Shown: positions 28,179 through 37,175, numbered from the stretch's first letter. The stretch is DNA of 64,000 nt from Limnohabitans_A sp048020265 (GCF_048020265.1 NZ_CP171843.1:186001-250000), one strand, 5' to 3'. The notes: a model not told the origin generated them from the letters alone. Numbers and translations: made by a program.

Positions 28179-28943
28179 ATGACATTTTTAGCCATCGATG
28201 TGGGCAATACGCGCCTGAAATGGGCGCTGTACGACCAACCGAGCCCCCAGGGCCAACTGCTGGCGCATGGCGCCGAATTTCTGGAAAACATCGACCGCTT
28301 GTCAGAAGGGGCCTGGGCACAACTGCCCAAGCCTGACCAGATGCTGGGCTGTGTGGTGGCCGGGGACGCGATCAAGCGCCGCGTCCAAGAGCAAATGGAA
28401 ATTTGGGATTTCACCCCCCAGTGGGTGGTGCCCAGTGCCCAAGAGGCCGGTCTGACCAATGGCTACGACCACCCTTCTCGATTGGGCTCGGACCGTTGGG
28501 TCGCCATGGTCGGGGCGCGTCACCGCATGCTGGCCGCTGGTCCCTCGCGCCCCTTGGTGGTGGTGATGGTGGGCACGGCCGTGACGGTCGAGGCCATCGA
28601 TGCCGAGGGCCGGTTTTTGGGCGGCCTGATTTTGCCGGGCCACGGCATCATGCTGCGTGCGCTCGAGTCAGGCACGGCGGGCTTGCATGTCCCCACCGGA
28701 GAAGTCACCCCTTTCCCGACCAACACGAGCGACGCTTTGACCAGCGGAGGCACCTACGCAATTGCGGGGGCTTGTGAGCGTATGGTTCAGCACCTGCGTG
28801 AGCACACTGGACAAGAGCCGATGTGCATCATGACCGGCGGCGCCGGCTGGAAAATGGCACCCAGCATGTCGGTCCAGTTCGAGTTGGTGGACAACTTGAT
28901 CTTTGATGGTCTGCTGGCACTGGCCGCTCAGCGTTTCAACTGA
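28179..28943 (+). CDS. coaX: Type III pantothenate kinase
   Basis: A 254-residue CoaX/Baf-like kinase that phosphorylates pantothenate in the first step of coenzyme A synthesis. The N-terminal phosphate loop MTFLAIDVGNTRLKWALYDQ is diagnostic. RLGSDRWVAMVGAR follows, then the second phosphate motif VMVGTAVTVEAID with FLGGLILPG, the pantothenate and dimer region. Length is normal. It stands alone, with birA (a frequent neighbour) not present upstream, and converges on a TetR gene. Confidence 0.95.
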   Translation: MTFLAIDVGNTRLKWALYDQPSPQGQLLAHGAEFLENIDRLSEGAWAQLPKPDQMLGCVVAGDAIKRRVQEQMEIWDFTPQWVVPSAQEAGLTNGYDHPSRLGSDRWVAMVGARHRMLAAGPSRPLVVVMVGTAVTVEAIDAEGRFLGGLILPGHGIMLRALESGTAGLHVPTGEVTPFPTNTSDALTSGGTYAIAGACERMVQHLREHTGQEPMCIMTGGAGWKMAPSMSVQFELVDNLIFDGLLALAAQRFN

Positions 28944-28988
28944 AGGTCCCGGCCGCTTGCCGGTGGTGGTGCGCAAGCCAGATGGGTG

Positions 28989-29654
28989 TCAGCGTGCGTT
29001 GGCGCTGTAGGCGGCCGTCAAGCTTTGCAGATGGTCTTGCAAAGCTTGGCTGGCCATGTAGGGTGTCAGCAAAGCCAGCACATGCTGGGCACCCCGTGTC
29101 AGAGCCAGGCCCGCACTGGCCGGCTCCAGGGCTTGCCGGGGGTTGCGCACATATTCGTAGCTGAGCCAGTAGGTCACCATGACCGACATGCTGGCCGACA
29201 GGGTTTCAATGCTGTCGGGGCCGATGCGCATCAGACCCGCTGCGGACAACGACTCCAGCATCAACCTGAACGCGTGGGTTTGGCGCTCCAGCACCGCGTG
29301 AAAATGTGTTTCCAGGTGCCGATTGCCCGAGAGCAGGTTGTTCAGGTCGCGGTACAAAAAGCGGTGGCTCCACACCTGCTCAAACAGCGAGTGCAGGAAA
29401 AACCAGGTGTCCTCGATGTCCCGCACATCGGGGGCAGCGTCCAGCAGCCCCAGCATGGCGGTTTCGTACTGGTCAAAGAGCCGATTGACCAAGGCGTCTT
29501 TGGACGCGAAGTGGTAGTACAGATTGCCCGGACTGATGCCCAACTCGGCAGAGATCAGCGTGGTCGAGACGTTGGGCTCACCGAACCGGTTGAACAGCTC
29601 CAGCGTCACTTCGGCAATGCGCTCGGCTGTTCGGCGGGGGGCTTTTTTGGCCAT
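28989..29654 (-). CDS. TetR-family transcriptional regulator
   Basis: A 221-residue regulator with an N-terminal TetR helix-turn-helix: RIAEVTLELFNRFGEPNVST, then ISAELGISPGNLYYHFASKD. The C-terminal ligand domain is unassigned. It lies 22 bp downstream of the phasin gene on the same strand, so the two probably share a transcript, which makes control of polyhydroxyalkanoate or acyl-CoA metabolism plausible but unproven. Confidence 0.9.
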   Translation of the reverse strand: MAKKAPRRTAERIAEVTLELFNRFGEPNVSTTLISAELGISPGNLYYHFASKDALVNRLFDQYETAMLGLLDAAPDVRDIEDTWFFLHSLFEQVWSHRFLYRDLNNLLSGNRHLETHFHAVLERQTHAFRLMLESLSAAGLMRIGPDSIETLSASMSVMVTYWLSYEYVRNPRQALEPASAGLALTRGAQHVLALLTPYMASQALQDHLQSLTAAYSANAR

Positions 29655-29676
29655 GTCTGAAGGCGGCGTGAGTCGA

Positions 29677-30204
29677 TCAGGTGGATTTTTTGGTCGGCTT
29701 GGCGGTGCGCGCTGTTTGGGGCAAGGTCTTCGCTGTTTTGCGGGAGACCACAGTCTTGGCTTTGGCAGGTGCCGCAGGCGTTTTTTTCGTGGTGGATACG
29801 GACAGGGCAGCCAGCTGCGCTTCCAGTTGCGCCACCCGATCGTTCAGCATCTGGATGTCCAGCAAGGTGGGCATGCCCAAGCGGTGCAGGGCTTTGGCGA
29901 CGCGGTCCTCAAACAAGTGTTCCAGCTTGTCGACGCGGCCTGAGGTTTGCTGACCAAAGTCACTGGCCATGTGGCTCAGGCGTTCGGTGGCCTCCTGCAA
30001 GCGTTGCTGCGCCTCGGCCTGGCTTTTGCGCTGGAAGGCCAAGCCATCGTTGACTAAAGCCTCAATGGCTTTGCTGCCTTGCTCCTGGGCTTTGGCCATC
30101 GCCCCCAAACCTGCCAGCCACACTTGCTGCGCGGGCAGGGCTGGGTTGTCGGGCTGAGAATTTGGGCTGGTTTTGTTGCGTTTGGAGTTGTCTGATGAGG
30201 CCAT
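29677..30204 (-). CDS. Phasin-family polyhydroxyalkanoate granule protein with basic tail
   Basis: A 175-residue protein. Residues 30-135 are a phasin-type helical domain (QQVWLAGLGAMAKAQEQGSK, then FEDRVAKALHRLGMPT and a coiled-coil segment LNDRVAQLEAQLAAL). The last 40 residues are a Lys/Ala/Pro/Thr-rich histone-like tail, as in PhaF, which links granules to the nucleoid. The start at 30204 has AGGAAG at good spacing; an upstream ATG at 30222 lacks one. Co-transcribed with a TetR gene. Confidence 0.85.
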   Translation of the reverse strand: MASSDNSKRNKTSPNSQPDNPALPAQQVWLAGLGAMAKAQEQGSKAIEALVNDGLAFQRKSQAEAQQRLQEATERLSHMASDFGQQTSGRVDKLEHLFEDRVAKALHRLGMPTLLDIQMLNDRVAQLEAQLAALSVSTTKKTPAAPAKAKTVVSRKTAKTLPQTARTAKPTKKST

Positions 30205-30312
30205 GTTGAACTTCCTGAACAAGATGCCACTTTAACCTGTGCGTGCGGCCAATGCTTCTAAAATCCAGCAACAGAGGTGCCGCGCCCCGTGGCCCCAGTC
30301 CCGATCCTTCTC

Positions 30313-31449
30313 ATGACCCTTCTCGTCACTGGCGGTGCCGGCTTCATTGGTGCCAATTTCGTGCTCGACTGGCTGGCTGCCAGCGATGAGCCCATCATCA
30401 ACCTCGATAAGCTCACTTATGCCGGCAACCCCGAGACGCTGGCCAGACTGCAAGGCGATGCGCGCCACCAGCTGGTGCAGGGCGACATTGGCGACAGCGC
30501 GTTGGTGAGCCGTTTGCTGGCCGAACACCAGCCCCGTGCCGTCATCAATTTTGCCGCCGAAAGCCATGTGGACCGTTCGATCCACGGCCCGGGTGAATTC
30601 ATCGAAACCAACATTGTGGGCACCTTCAGGCTGCTGGAGGCGGTGCGCGGTTATTGGTTGCAGCTGCCCCGCGAAGACATGGATCGCTTCGTCCCTCGCG
30701 ATGACGGTTCAAACGTTACTGCGAGCGAAGCGCGGCGGTCCACGGTGACCCAACAAGGGTTTCGTTTCCTCCATGTTTCCACAGACGAGGTGTACGGTTC
30801 CTTGGCCAAAGGTGATCCGGCCTTTGCCGAAACCCACCGCTACGAGCCCAACAGCCCTTACAGCGCCAGCAAAGCGGCCTCCGACCATCTGGTTCGCGCT
30901 TGGCACCACACCTATGGCCTGCCGGTGCTCACCACCAACTGCTCCAACAACTACGGGCCCTACCATTTCCCCGAAAAACTCATCCCGCTGATGATCGTCA
31001 ATGCGTTGGCGGGCAAGCCCTTGCCGGTGTATGGCGACGGCATGCAGATTCGCGATTGGCTCTACGTCAAAGACCATTGCAGTGCGATTCGCCGAGTGCT
31101 CGAAGCCGGGCGCTTGGGTGAGACCTACAACGTGGGCGGCTGGAATGAAAAGCCCAACATCGAGATCGTGCAGACCGTTTGCAAACTGCTCGACGAAATG
31201 CGCCCCAAAGCCGATGGCTCCAGTTATGCCAGCCAGATCACCTATGTCACCGACCGCCCGGGCCATGACCGCCGCTATGCCATTGATGCCCGCAAGCTCG
31301 AGGCCGAACTGGGCTGGAAGCCCGCCGAGACTTTTGAAACCGGCATCCGTAAAACCGTCGAGTGGTATCTGGCCAACCCTGAGTGGGTGGCGCATGTGCA
31401 AAGCGGCGCTTACCGCGAGTGGCTGCAACAACAATACAACGGCTCATGA
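30313..31449 (+). CDS. rfbB: dTDP-glucose 4,6-dehydratase with an in-frame palindromic insertion
   Basis: A 378-residue extended SDR enzyme converting dTDP-D-glucose to the 4-keto-6-deoxy sugar for dTDP-L-rhamnose synthesis. The NAD-binding TGGAGFIG is at 6-13, catalytic Thr157-Asp158-Glu159 in STDEVYG, and Tyr183 with Lys187 in YSASK. Between the helix ending GYWLQLP and RFLHVSTDEVYG the protein is about 20-25 residues longer than usual (residues 123-143). That extra part is encoded by a palindromic repeat. The start at 30313 gives the canonical N-terminus; a GTG 36 bp upstream is less likely. rfbD follows by ATGA overlap; rfbA and rfbC are not in the window. Confidence 0.93.
   Translation: MTLLVTGGAGFIGANFVLDWLAASDEPIINLDKLTYAGNPETLARLQGDARHQLVQGDIGDSALVSRLLAEHQPRAVINFAAESHVDRSIHGPGEFIETNIVGTFRLLEAVRGYWLQLPREDMDRFVPRDDGSNVTASEARRSTVTQQGFRFLHVSTDEVYGSLAKGDPAFAETHRYEPNSPYSASKAASDHLVRAWHHTYGLPVLTTNCSNNYGPYHFPEKLIPLMIVNALAGKPLPVYGDGMQIRDWLYVKDHCSAIRRVLEAGRLGETYNVGGWNEKPNIEIVQTVCKLLDEMRPKADGSSYASQITYVTDRPGHDRRYAIDARKLEAELGWKPAETFETGIRKTVEWYLANPEWVAHVQSGAYREWLQQQYNGS
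30680..30742. repeat. 63-bp imperfect palindromic element inside rfbB
   Basis: Left arm 30680-30706 (starting TGGATCGCTTCGTCCCTCGC) pairs with the right arm 30714-30742 (ending GAAGCGCGGCGGTCCA) around a 7-base centre, with a few mismatches and a bulge. The word GCGAGCGAAGCG is typical of intergenic repeats in many Proteobacteria. The element is 21 codons long and open in the rfbB frame. Confidence 0.75.
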
Positions 31450-32336
31450 AAATCCTGTTGCTCGGCAAAAACGGTCAAGTCGGTTGGGAGCTGCAGCGCA
31501 GCTTGGCACCCTTGGGCCAGGTGTTGGCGCTGGATCGGCACAGCACCGAGTTTTGTGGTGACCTGAGCCAGCCCGAGCGTTTGGCGAAAACGGTGCGGGA
31601 CTGGCGTCCCGACGTGATCGTCAATGCCGCCGCCCACACCGCAGTGGACAAGGCCGAGTCGGAACCTGAGTTGGCCCGTTGCCTGAATGCCACCGCACCG
31701 GCCGCGCTGGCGCAGGCCGCCGCCGAGATCGGTGCGTGGCTGGTGCATTACTCGACCGACTACGTGTTCAATGGTCTAGGCGACCAGCCATGGCGAGAAG
31801 GCGATGCCACGGGGCCGCTCAGTGTGTACGGGCAGACCAAACTCGAAGGTGAGCAGGCCATCGTCGCCAGTGGTTGCAAACACCTGATTTTTCGCACCAG
31901 CTGGGTGTATGCGGCGCGGGGCGGCAACTTTGCCAAGACCATGCTGCGACTTGCTGCAGAGCGCGAACGCCTGACTGTCATCAACGACCAGCACGGCGCC
32001 CCGACAGGTGCCGATCTCATCGCCGACGTGACGGCGCATGCCATCCGCAGCGCCCGGCAAAAGCCAGGGCTGGGCGGCATCTACCACCTGGTGGCTGCAG
32101 GCGAGACCACATGGCACGGCTACGCCAGCCATGTGATTGCACAAGCCCGTCACATTCAGCCGGAGCAGGTGCTGAAAGTGAGCGAGATCGCCCCCGTGCC
32201 CACCACCGCCTTCCCAACGCCTGCGCAGCGCCCATTGAACTCGCGACTGGATACCCGTAAGTTGCAAGAAGCCTTTGGGCTGGTGCTGCCGCCGTGGCAG
32301 CTGGGCGTCGACCGCATGCTGTCCGAAATCCTCTGA
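31446..32336 (+). CDS. rfbD: dTDP-4-dehydrorhamnose reductase
   Basis: A 296-residue reductase catalysing the last step of dTDP-L-rhamnose synthesis with NAD(P)H. MKILLLGKNGQVGWEL carries the GxNGQVG nucleotide loop; INAAA-type VNAAAHTAVDKAE and the catalytic STDYVF...YGQTK (Tyr-x-x-x-Lys) follow. It starts inside the rfbB stop codon (ATGA), so the pair is translated together. Rhamnose would serve surface polysaccharide. Confidence 0.95.
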   Translation: MKILLLGKNGQVGWELQRSLAPLGQVLALDRHSTEFCGDLSQPERLAKTVRDWRPDVIVNAAAHTAVDKAESEPELARCLNATAPAALAQAAAEIGAWLVHYSTDYVFNGLGDQPWREGDATGPLSVYGQTKLEGEQAIVASGCKHLIFRTSWVYAARGGNFAKTMLRLAAERERLTVINDQHGAPTGADLIADVTAHAIRSARQKPGLGGIYHLVAAGETTWHGYASHVIAQARHIQPEQVLKVSEIAPVPTTAFPTPAQRPLNSRLDTRKLQEAFGLVLPPWQLGVDRMLSEIL

Positions 32337-32404
32337 ACCGCCACGGGCTTGCGGCACAATCCTTTGGACTTTTGAACCCCCTTTTTGAAACTTTGCCACG
32401 CACC

Positions 32405-33304
32405 ATGACCGACAACACCGCTGCCCCCACCGTTGCCCCGCATGACCAGGCCCAGATCCTGGCGCAGGCCATGCCCTACATCCGCAAGTTCCACGGCAAG
32501 ACCTTGGTCATCAAATACGGCGGCAACGCCATGACCGACCCGGCCTTGCAGCAGGCCTTTGCCGAAGACGTGGTGCTGCTCAAGCTGGTGGGTATGAACC
32601 CGGTGGTGGTGCACGGCGGTGGCCCGCAGATCGAAACCGCTTTGAAGCGCCTGGGCAAAACCGGTGAGTTCATTCAAGGCATGCGCGTGACCGACGCTGA
32701 AACCATGGAAGTGGTCGAGTGGGTGCTGGGCGGTGAAGTGCAGCAAGACATTGTGGGCATGATCAACCGCGCAGGCGGCAAGGCCGTGGGTTTGACGGGG
32801 CGTGATGGCGGCCTGATCCGCGCAAAAAAACTGCGCCTGGTGGACAGCCAGGACCCGAGCAAAGAACACGACGTGGGCCAGGTTGGTGAGATCGAAAGCA
32901 TCGATCCGTCGATCTTGACATGCCTGCAAGACGATGCCTTCATCCCAGTGGTCAGCCCCATCGGCTTTGGCGAGCACAACGAAAGCTACAACATCAATGC
33001 CGACGTGGTGGCCGCCAAGCTGGCCACCGTGCTGCAGGCCGAAAAGCTGCTCATGCTCACCAACATCCGTGGCGTGCTGGATAAGCAAGGCCAGCTGCTG
33101 ACCGAGTTGACCCCTAGCCGCATCGACGAGCTGTGCGCCGACGGCACCATCAGCGGGGGCATGATCCCAAAGATCGCGGGCGCTCTGGATGCCGCCAAGA
33201 GCGGTGTGAACGCCGTGCACATCATCGATGGCCGCGTGCCCCACGCGATGCTGCTGGAGGTGCTGTCCGAGCAAGCCTTCGGCACCATGATCCGCAGCCG
33301 CTGA
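32405..33304 (+). CDS. argB: Acetylglutamate kinase
   Basis: A 299-residue amino acid kinase for the second step of arginine synthesis. KTLVIKYGGNAM is the phosphate-binding start, VVVHGGGPQIETAL the acetylglutamate site, and SGGMIPKI lies in the nucleotide region. The ATG at 32405 gives the family-typical N-terminus; earlier in-frame starts run through rfbD. Feedback-type N-terminal helix (ILAQAMPYIRKF) is present, as in arginine-inhibited hexameric enzymes. slmA follows on the same strand after 52 bp. Confidence 0.96.
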   Translation: MTDNTAAPTVAPHDQAQILAQAMPYIRKFHGKTLVIKYGGNAMTDPALQQAFAEDVVLLKLVGMNPVVVHGGGPQIETALKRLGKTGEFIQGMRVTDAETMEVVEWVLGGEVQQDIVGMINRAGGKAVGLTGRDGGLIRAKKLRLVDSQDPSKEHDVGQVGEIESIDPSILTCLQDDAFIPVVSPIGFGEHNESYNINADVVAAKLATVLQAEKLLMLTNIRGVLDKQGQLLTELTPSRIDELCADGTISGGMIPKIAGALDAAKSGVNAVHIIDGRVPHAMLLEVLSEQAFGTMIRSR

Positions 33305-33356
33305 AGTCTTTGCGTTGCTGCATGCGCAGACGAATCACAAAGAGGTAGGGGGAGAC

Positions 33357-33980
33357 ATGTCAGACACAGAAACAGTCAGCGAGCGTTTTTCAGACGACGA
33401 AACTGCGCCTGCACGCAAGCGTCCACGTCCGGGCGAGCGGCGCTTGCAGATTCTGCAAACCCTGGCCGCCATGCTGGAGCAACCGGGTGCCGAGCGGGTC
33501 ACCACGGCCAGTCTGGCTGCCAGGATTGGCGTGAGCGAAGCGGCTTTGTACCGCCACTTTGCCAGCAAGGCGCAGATGTTTGAAGGCTTGATTGATTTTG
33601 TTGATCAATCGGTGATTGGCCTGATCCGACAAGTCACGGATCGTGAGCCCGCAGGCCCCCAACAAGCGAGCCGCATTGTGGCCTTGCTCTTGCAGTTTGC
33701 CGAGAAGAATCCGGGCATGAGCCGCGTGATGATTGGCGACGCGCTGGTGCTGGAGCACGAGCGCCTGCAAGAGCGCATCAATTTGCTGTTTGACAAGGTG
33801 GAGGCGCAGCTGCGTCAATCCCTCAAAGCCAACGATTCGGCCACCCCCACTGCTGACGCACAAGTGGCAGCCTCCTTGTTGGTGGCCTTCATGCAAGGCC
33901 GCTTGCAGCGTTTTGCCCGCTCCGGCTTCAAGCGGTTGCCATCTGAGCATCTGTCGGCGGCTTTGGCGCGGATGCTTTAA
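33357..33980 (+). CDS. slmA: Nucleoid occlusion factor SlmA (TetR family)
   Basis: A 207-residue TetR-fold DNA-binding protein that blocks FtsZ ring assembly over the nucleoid. The helix-turn-helix TTASLAARIGVSEAALYRHF and following FASKAQMFEGLIDFVDQSV match SlmA closely. A GGGGGAGA ribosome site precedes the ATG at 33357. Its position right after argB agrees with related genomes. Confidence 0.88.
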   Translation: MSDTETVSERFSDDETAPARKRPRPGERRLQILQTLAAMLEQPGAERVTTASLAARIGVSEAALYRHFASKAQMFEGLIDFVDQSVIGLIRQVTDREPAGPQQASRIVALLLQFAEKNPGMSRVMIGDALVLEHERLQERINLLFDKVEAQLRQSLKANDSATPTADAQVAASLLVAFMQGRLQRFARSGFKRLPSEHLSAALARML

Positions 33981-34029
33981 ACGGGTGCTTGGGTTGTGCA
34001 GAGCGCCCGGCTCTGCACCCCTTGACATC

Positions 34030-35289
34030 TTATTTCCCGATCAACTGGAGCAGGTGTTGCCAGCCGCGCAGCAGCAGACCCGAGCGCTCCACATCGGCTT
34101 GTGCCACCAGCGGGGCTTCGCCCACCGGCTTGCCATTGGCGGTGGCCACCACCTTGCCGATCACCGCAGCCTTGGCCACGGGTGCTTCCAGACTGGGGTT
34201 GAGTTGCACGGCGGTCTGCACTTGAGTGCCACGCGGCACGGTCAGCGTCCACGGCGCGCCCAGGCCAGCGGCCACGGTGTCGGCCTTGCCGAAGCTCACC
34301 TTGGCTGTGCCAACCGCCGCGTTGGCTGCAATCGGCGAGACCTTCTCGAAGCTGCCAAAGCCCCAGCCCAGCAGGGTGCGCGATTGGTCCGCCCGCGCCT
34401 GGGCGCTGTGGGTATTGAGGATGACCGAGATCAGCCGCATGTCGTTGCGCTTGGCCGAAGTCACCAGGCAGAAGCCCGCCTCTTGGGTGTGGCCGGTTTT
34501 GAGGCCGTCCACCGTGGGGTCGGTGTAGAGCAGGGCGTTGCGGTTGCCTTGCTTGATGCCGTTGTATTTGAATTCGCGCTCGGCGTAGAGCGGGTAGTAC
34601 TCGGCACCGTCGCGGATGATGGCGCGCGCCAAGATCGCGAGGTCACGCGCAGACGATTTGTGCGTGGGGTCGGGCAAGCCTGTGGGGTTCACGAAGGTCG
34701 TGTGCGTCATGCCCAGACGCTGGGCTTCGGCGTTCATCAATTTGGCAAAGCCCGCCTCGGAGCCGGCCATGTGCTCGGCAATCGCTTTCGACGCGTCATT
34801 GCCTGACTGGATGATGATGCCGCGCAAGATGTCGATCACCGTGGCTTGGCTGTTCAGTGGCAGGTACATGCACGATTCGGCGCTGGTGCCGCGACACCAG
34901 GCGTTTTCGCTCACGGTGACCAGGTCGGTGGGCTTGAGCTTGCCCGAGCGCAGCGCCTGCTCGACGATGTAGCTGGTCATCATTTTGGTCAGCGATGCGG
35001 GCGGCAGCGGCTCGTCGGCGTTGGCCGAGGCGAGAACCTCGCCGGAGTCAAAGTCCATCAGCAGCCAGGCCTTGGCGGGCAGTGCAGGCGGGTTGGCCGC
35101 CAACGCGACCTGTGCTGCCAGCGGGGGCAGCGCATTGGCGGCCGCTGCCACTTTTTTGGAGGCGGCAGGCTTGGAAGCCGTGGCTTTGGTTTTGTTGTGT
35201 TTGGCGGCGAAAGCGCCAGAGCCAGGGACCAGGGCACCCACGGCAATGGCCAGGGCGACAGAGAGGAGAGAGAAATTCTTGGTGTGCAT
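34030..35289 (-). CDS. dacC: D-alanyl-D-alanine carboxypeptidase (PBP5/6 type)
   Basis: A 419-residue penicillin-binding protein trimming the terminal D-Ala from peptidoglycan pentapeptides. Residues 1-29 are a signal peptide, then an Ala/Lys-rich linker. The catalytic motifs are Ser99-Leu-Thr-Lys102, Ser162-Gly-Asn and Lys264-Thr-Gly. A C-terminal beta domain from about 330 and a terminal amphipathic helix (LLLRGWQHLLQLIGK) would anchor it to the outer face of the inner membrane. The symbol dacC is by family and could equally be dacA. Confidence 0.92.
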   Translation of the reverse strand: MHTKNFSLLSVALAIAVGALVPGSGAFAAKHNKTKATASKPAASKKVAAAANALPPLAAQVALAANPPALPAKAWLLMDFDSGEVLASANADEPLPPASLTKMMTSYIVEQALRSGKLKPTDLVTVSENAWCRGTSAESCMYLPLNSQATVIDILRGIIIQSGNDASKAIAEHMAGSEAGFAKLMNAEAQRLGMTHTTFVNPTGLPDPTHKSSARDLAILARAIIRDGAEYYPLYAEREFKYNGIKQGNRNALLYTDPTVDGLKTGHTQEAGFCLVTSAKRNDMRLISVILNTHSAQARADQSRTLLGWGFGSFEKVSPIAANAAVGTAKVSFGKADTVAAGLGAPWTLTVPRGTQVQTAVQLNPSLEAPVAKAAVIGKVVATANGKPVGEAPLVAQADVERSGLLLRGWQHLLQLIGK

Positions 35290-35678
35290 GGTGTTCGTCG
35301 TTAGAGCCTCAATTGTCGCGGATTCGCGTCAAGGTTTTATGGGGCTGTGTTTGAGAAATCAGCCGGCTAAGGGCTATATATCTGACTGGGCACAACAGAC
35401 GCTGGCCAAAGAATTGTGGCCTCAGCTAGACCCGGCTCGAAGTGGAGCAGATTGCTCGATTGTCGGTATCGACAGTGAGGTGCCATAGAAGGCTTGGATT
35501 GCCGCCTTCGCTGCCGTCTGTGACTTCGGTGAGCTTTGTGCACCATCGCACCGACACGGAGCCATTGCCACATGCAATATGTCTTCGTGAATCGTTCTAC
35601 GCTAACGCGTTAGTCCGTTGGCGAGCCATTGCACCTTGGCACCCTAACGACAAACCACTCCAGACAAGGAACCCCCAA
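35290..35678. other. 389-bp intergenic region between dac and HiPIP genes
   Basis: This gap separates divergent genes and should hold both promoters. I see no convincing gene in it. It contains an exact 12-bp palindrome, CTAACGCGTTAG, at 35602-35613, about 65 bp before the HiPIP start. Its function is unknown. Confidence 0.5.
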
Positions 35679-36077
35679 ATGCAAACGCCAACACGCAGAC
35701 GCTTTATCGAAACCACGCCCTTTGCCTGTCTTGCACTATTGGCCGCTTGCTCGCCCAAAGTCGAACCACAGACTGCGCCGATGGCGACCACGCCCAATCC
35801 CAGTCCGGCACCTGCGGCCGCACCAGCACCATCAACGACGACCATGAATCTTCCAATGGTCGAAAAAGGCGACGCCCAAGCCGTGACATTGGGTTATGTG
35901 GACGACGCCACCCAGGCGGACCAGGTGAAATTCAAAAACTACGTGTCTGGCAGTGCTTGCAGCAACTGCGCCTTGTACCAAGGCCAGGCAGGCGATGTCG
36001 CCGGTGGATGCCCTCTGTTTGCTGGCAAGAATGTGGCGGCCAAGGGCTGGTGCACGTCTTGGGCGAAAAAGGCCTGA
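35679..36077 (+). CDS. High-potential iron-sulfur protein (HiPIP)
   Basis: A 132-residue periplasmic electron carrier. RRRFIETTPFACLALLAAC is a Tat-type signal and also shows a lipobox-like LAAC (Cys24). A Pro/Ala-rich linker follows, then the HiPIP domain. The four cluster ligands are Cys94, Cys97, Cys111 and Cys125 in SACSNC, GGCPLF and GWCTSW. Tat export fits a cofactor loaded in the cytoplasm. The start has AAGGAA upstream. HiPIPs pass electrons from bc1 complexes to reaction centres or oxidases; no such partner is nearby. Confidence 0.9.
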   Translation: MQTPTRRRFIETTPFACLALLAACSPKVEPQTAPMATTPNPSPAPAAAPAPSTTTMNLPMVEKGDAQAVTLGYVDDATQADQVKFKNYVSGSACSNCALYQGQAGDVAGGCPLFAGKNVAAKGWCTSWAKKA

Positions 36078-36174
36078 GCCACTCAAAGATGTTTGCGCAC
36101 AAGCATACGTGACCACCATGACCGATCTTGGTTGAACAGGAGCGGTGCCACGTATCCACCACAACAGGAACATC

Positions 36175-36993
36175 ATGAATAACTTTCGACGCCTTGCGCC
36201 CCTTTTGCTATTGCTTGCGGCGCTGACACTTGGTGGATGTGCAACCACCACCAGTGGTGGAGCGGTTGGCACGGACCGTAAACAGCTCCTTTTAGTTTCC
36301 TCACAGCAGCTCGAAGAGGTGGCGGCGCAAAGTTACAGCAAGCTGATTTCCGAAGCTGCTGCAAAGGGCTCCCTCAACACCGATGCTTCCACTCTTCGGC
36401 GCCTTCGTGCCATTGCCCAGAGAATTGAACCGCAAACCAAAATTTTTCGTCCCGACGCACCTGATTGGAAATGGGAAGTCAACATGATCAACAGCAGTGA
36501 AATCAATGCATTCTGTATGCCGGGCGGAAAAATCATTTTTTACTCAGGTCTTATCCGGCAGCTTGATCTGACCGATGAAGAAATAGCCGTGGTGATGGGT
36601 CATGAAATTTCGCATGCATTGAGGGAGCACTCGCGCGAACAGGTCTCACAGGCCTTGGCCGCACAATCTGCCATAGGGCTGGGCGCTGCACTGTTCGGTT
36701 TTGGCCAAGGCTCTGCCGACATTGCAGGCGTCTTGTACCAGTCTCTGATTGCAACCCGCTTCAGCCGCACCGATGAGAATGAAGCCGATCAAATGGGTCT
36801 AGAACTCTCAGCGCGGGCTGGTTATGATCCGCGCGCAGGGGTCACGCTGTGGCAGAAAATGCTCAAAGCCAACAGTGGAGGCAGTCCTCCCACATTCTTA
36901 AGCAGTCATCCCACGGAGGCAAGCCGCGTGCAGCAAATCGAAGAATTGCTGCCGACTGTCTTGCCTTTGTACAAAGCTGCGCGCCGAGACTGA
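36175..36993 (+). CDS. M48-family metallopeptidase lipoprotein (LoiP/YggG-like)
   Basis: A 272-residue outer membrane-type lipoprotein protease. The signal peptide ends in lipobox LTLGGC with lipidated Cys22. The zinc site is His143-Glu-Ile-Ser-His147, and Glu203 in DENEADQMG is the likely third ligand. Family members degrade misfolded envelope proteins. The ATG at 36175 has an AGGA upstream; an earlier ATG at 36145 would spoil the signal peptide. It follows the HiPIP gene by 97 bp with no obvious functional link. Confidence 0.9.
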   Translation: MNNFRRLAPLLLLLAALTLGGCATTTSGGAVGTDRKQLLLVSSQQLEEVAAQSYSKLISEAAAKGSLNTDASTLRRLRAIAQRIEPQTKIFRPDAPDWKWEVNMINSSEINAFCMPGGKIIFYSGLIRQLDLTDEEIAVVMGHEISHALREHSREQVSQALAAQSAIGLGAALFGFGQGSADIAGVLYQSLIATRFSRTDENEADQMGLELSARAGYDPRAGVTLWQKMLKANSGGSPPTFLSSHPTEASRVQQIEELLPTVLPLYKAARRD

Positions 36994-37175
36994 CATCACA
37001 AGGGCCTTGAAGCCGAGGACAATATTCACTAAAACGTCGGTGCGGTTTGAACTGATTTCAAACGATATTCAACGTTAACAAATATGGATTTCTGCTTTTA
37101 GCGGGTTGCTGACCTTGTTGCCCTCGGCCTGATCGGCCGCTCCCGCTGCAAAGCAGTCTCCTAAGGTCAACGCTC

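Noticed and set aside
35602..35613. Integron attC-like or attachment site at CTAACGCGTTAG
   Set aside because: Only the short palindrome is present; no paired core sites, integrase or cassette genes are visible.
36994..37175. A tRNA or small gene in the gap between the M48 and manD genes
   Set aside because: No cloverleaf, no CCA end and no reading frame with a ribosome site could be found in these 182 bp.
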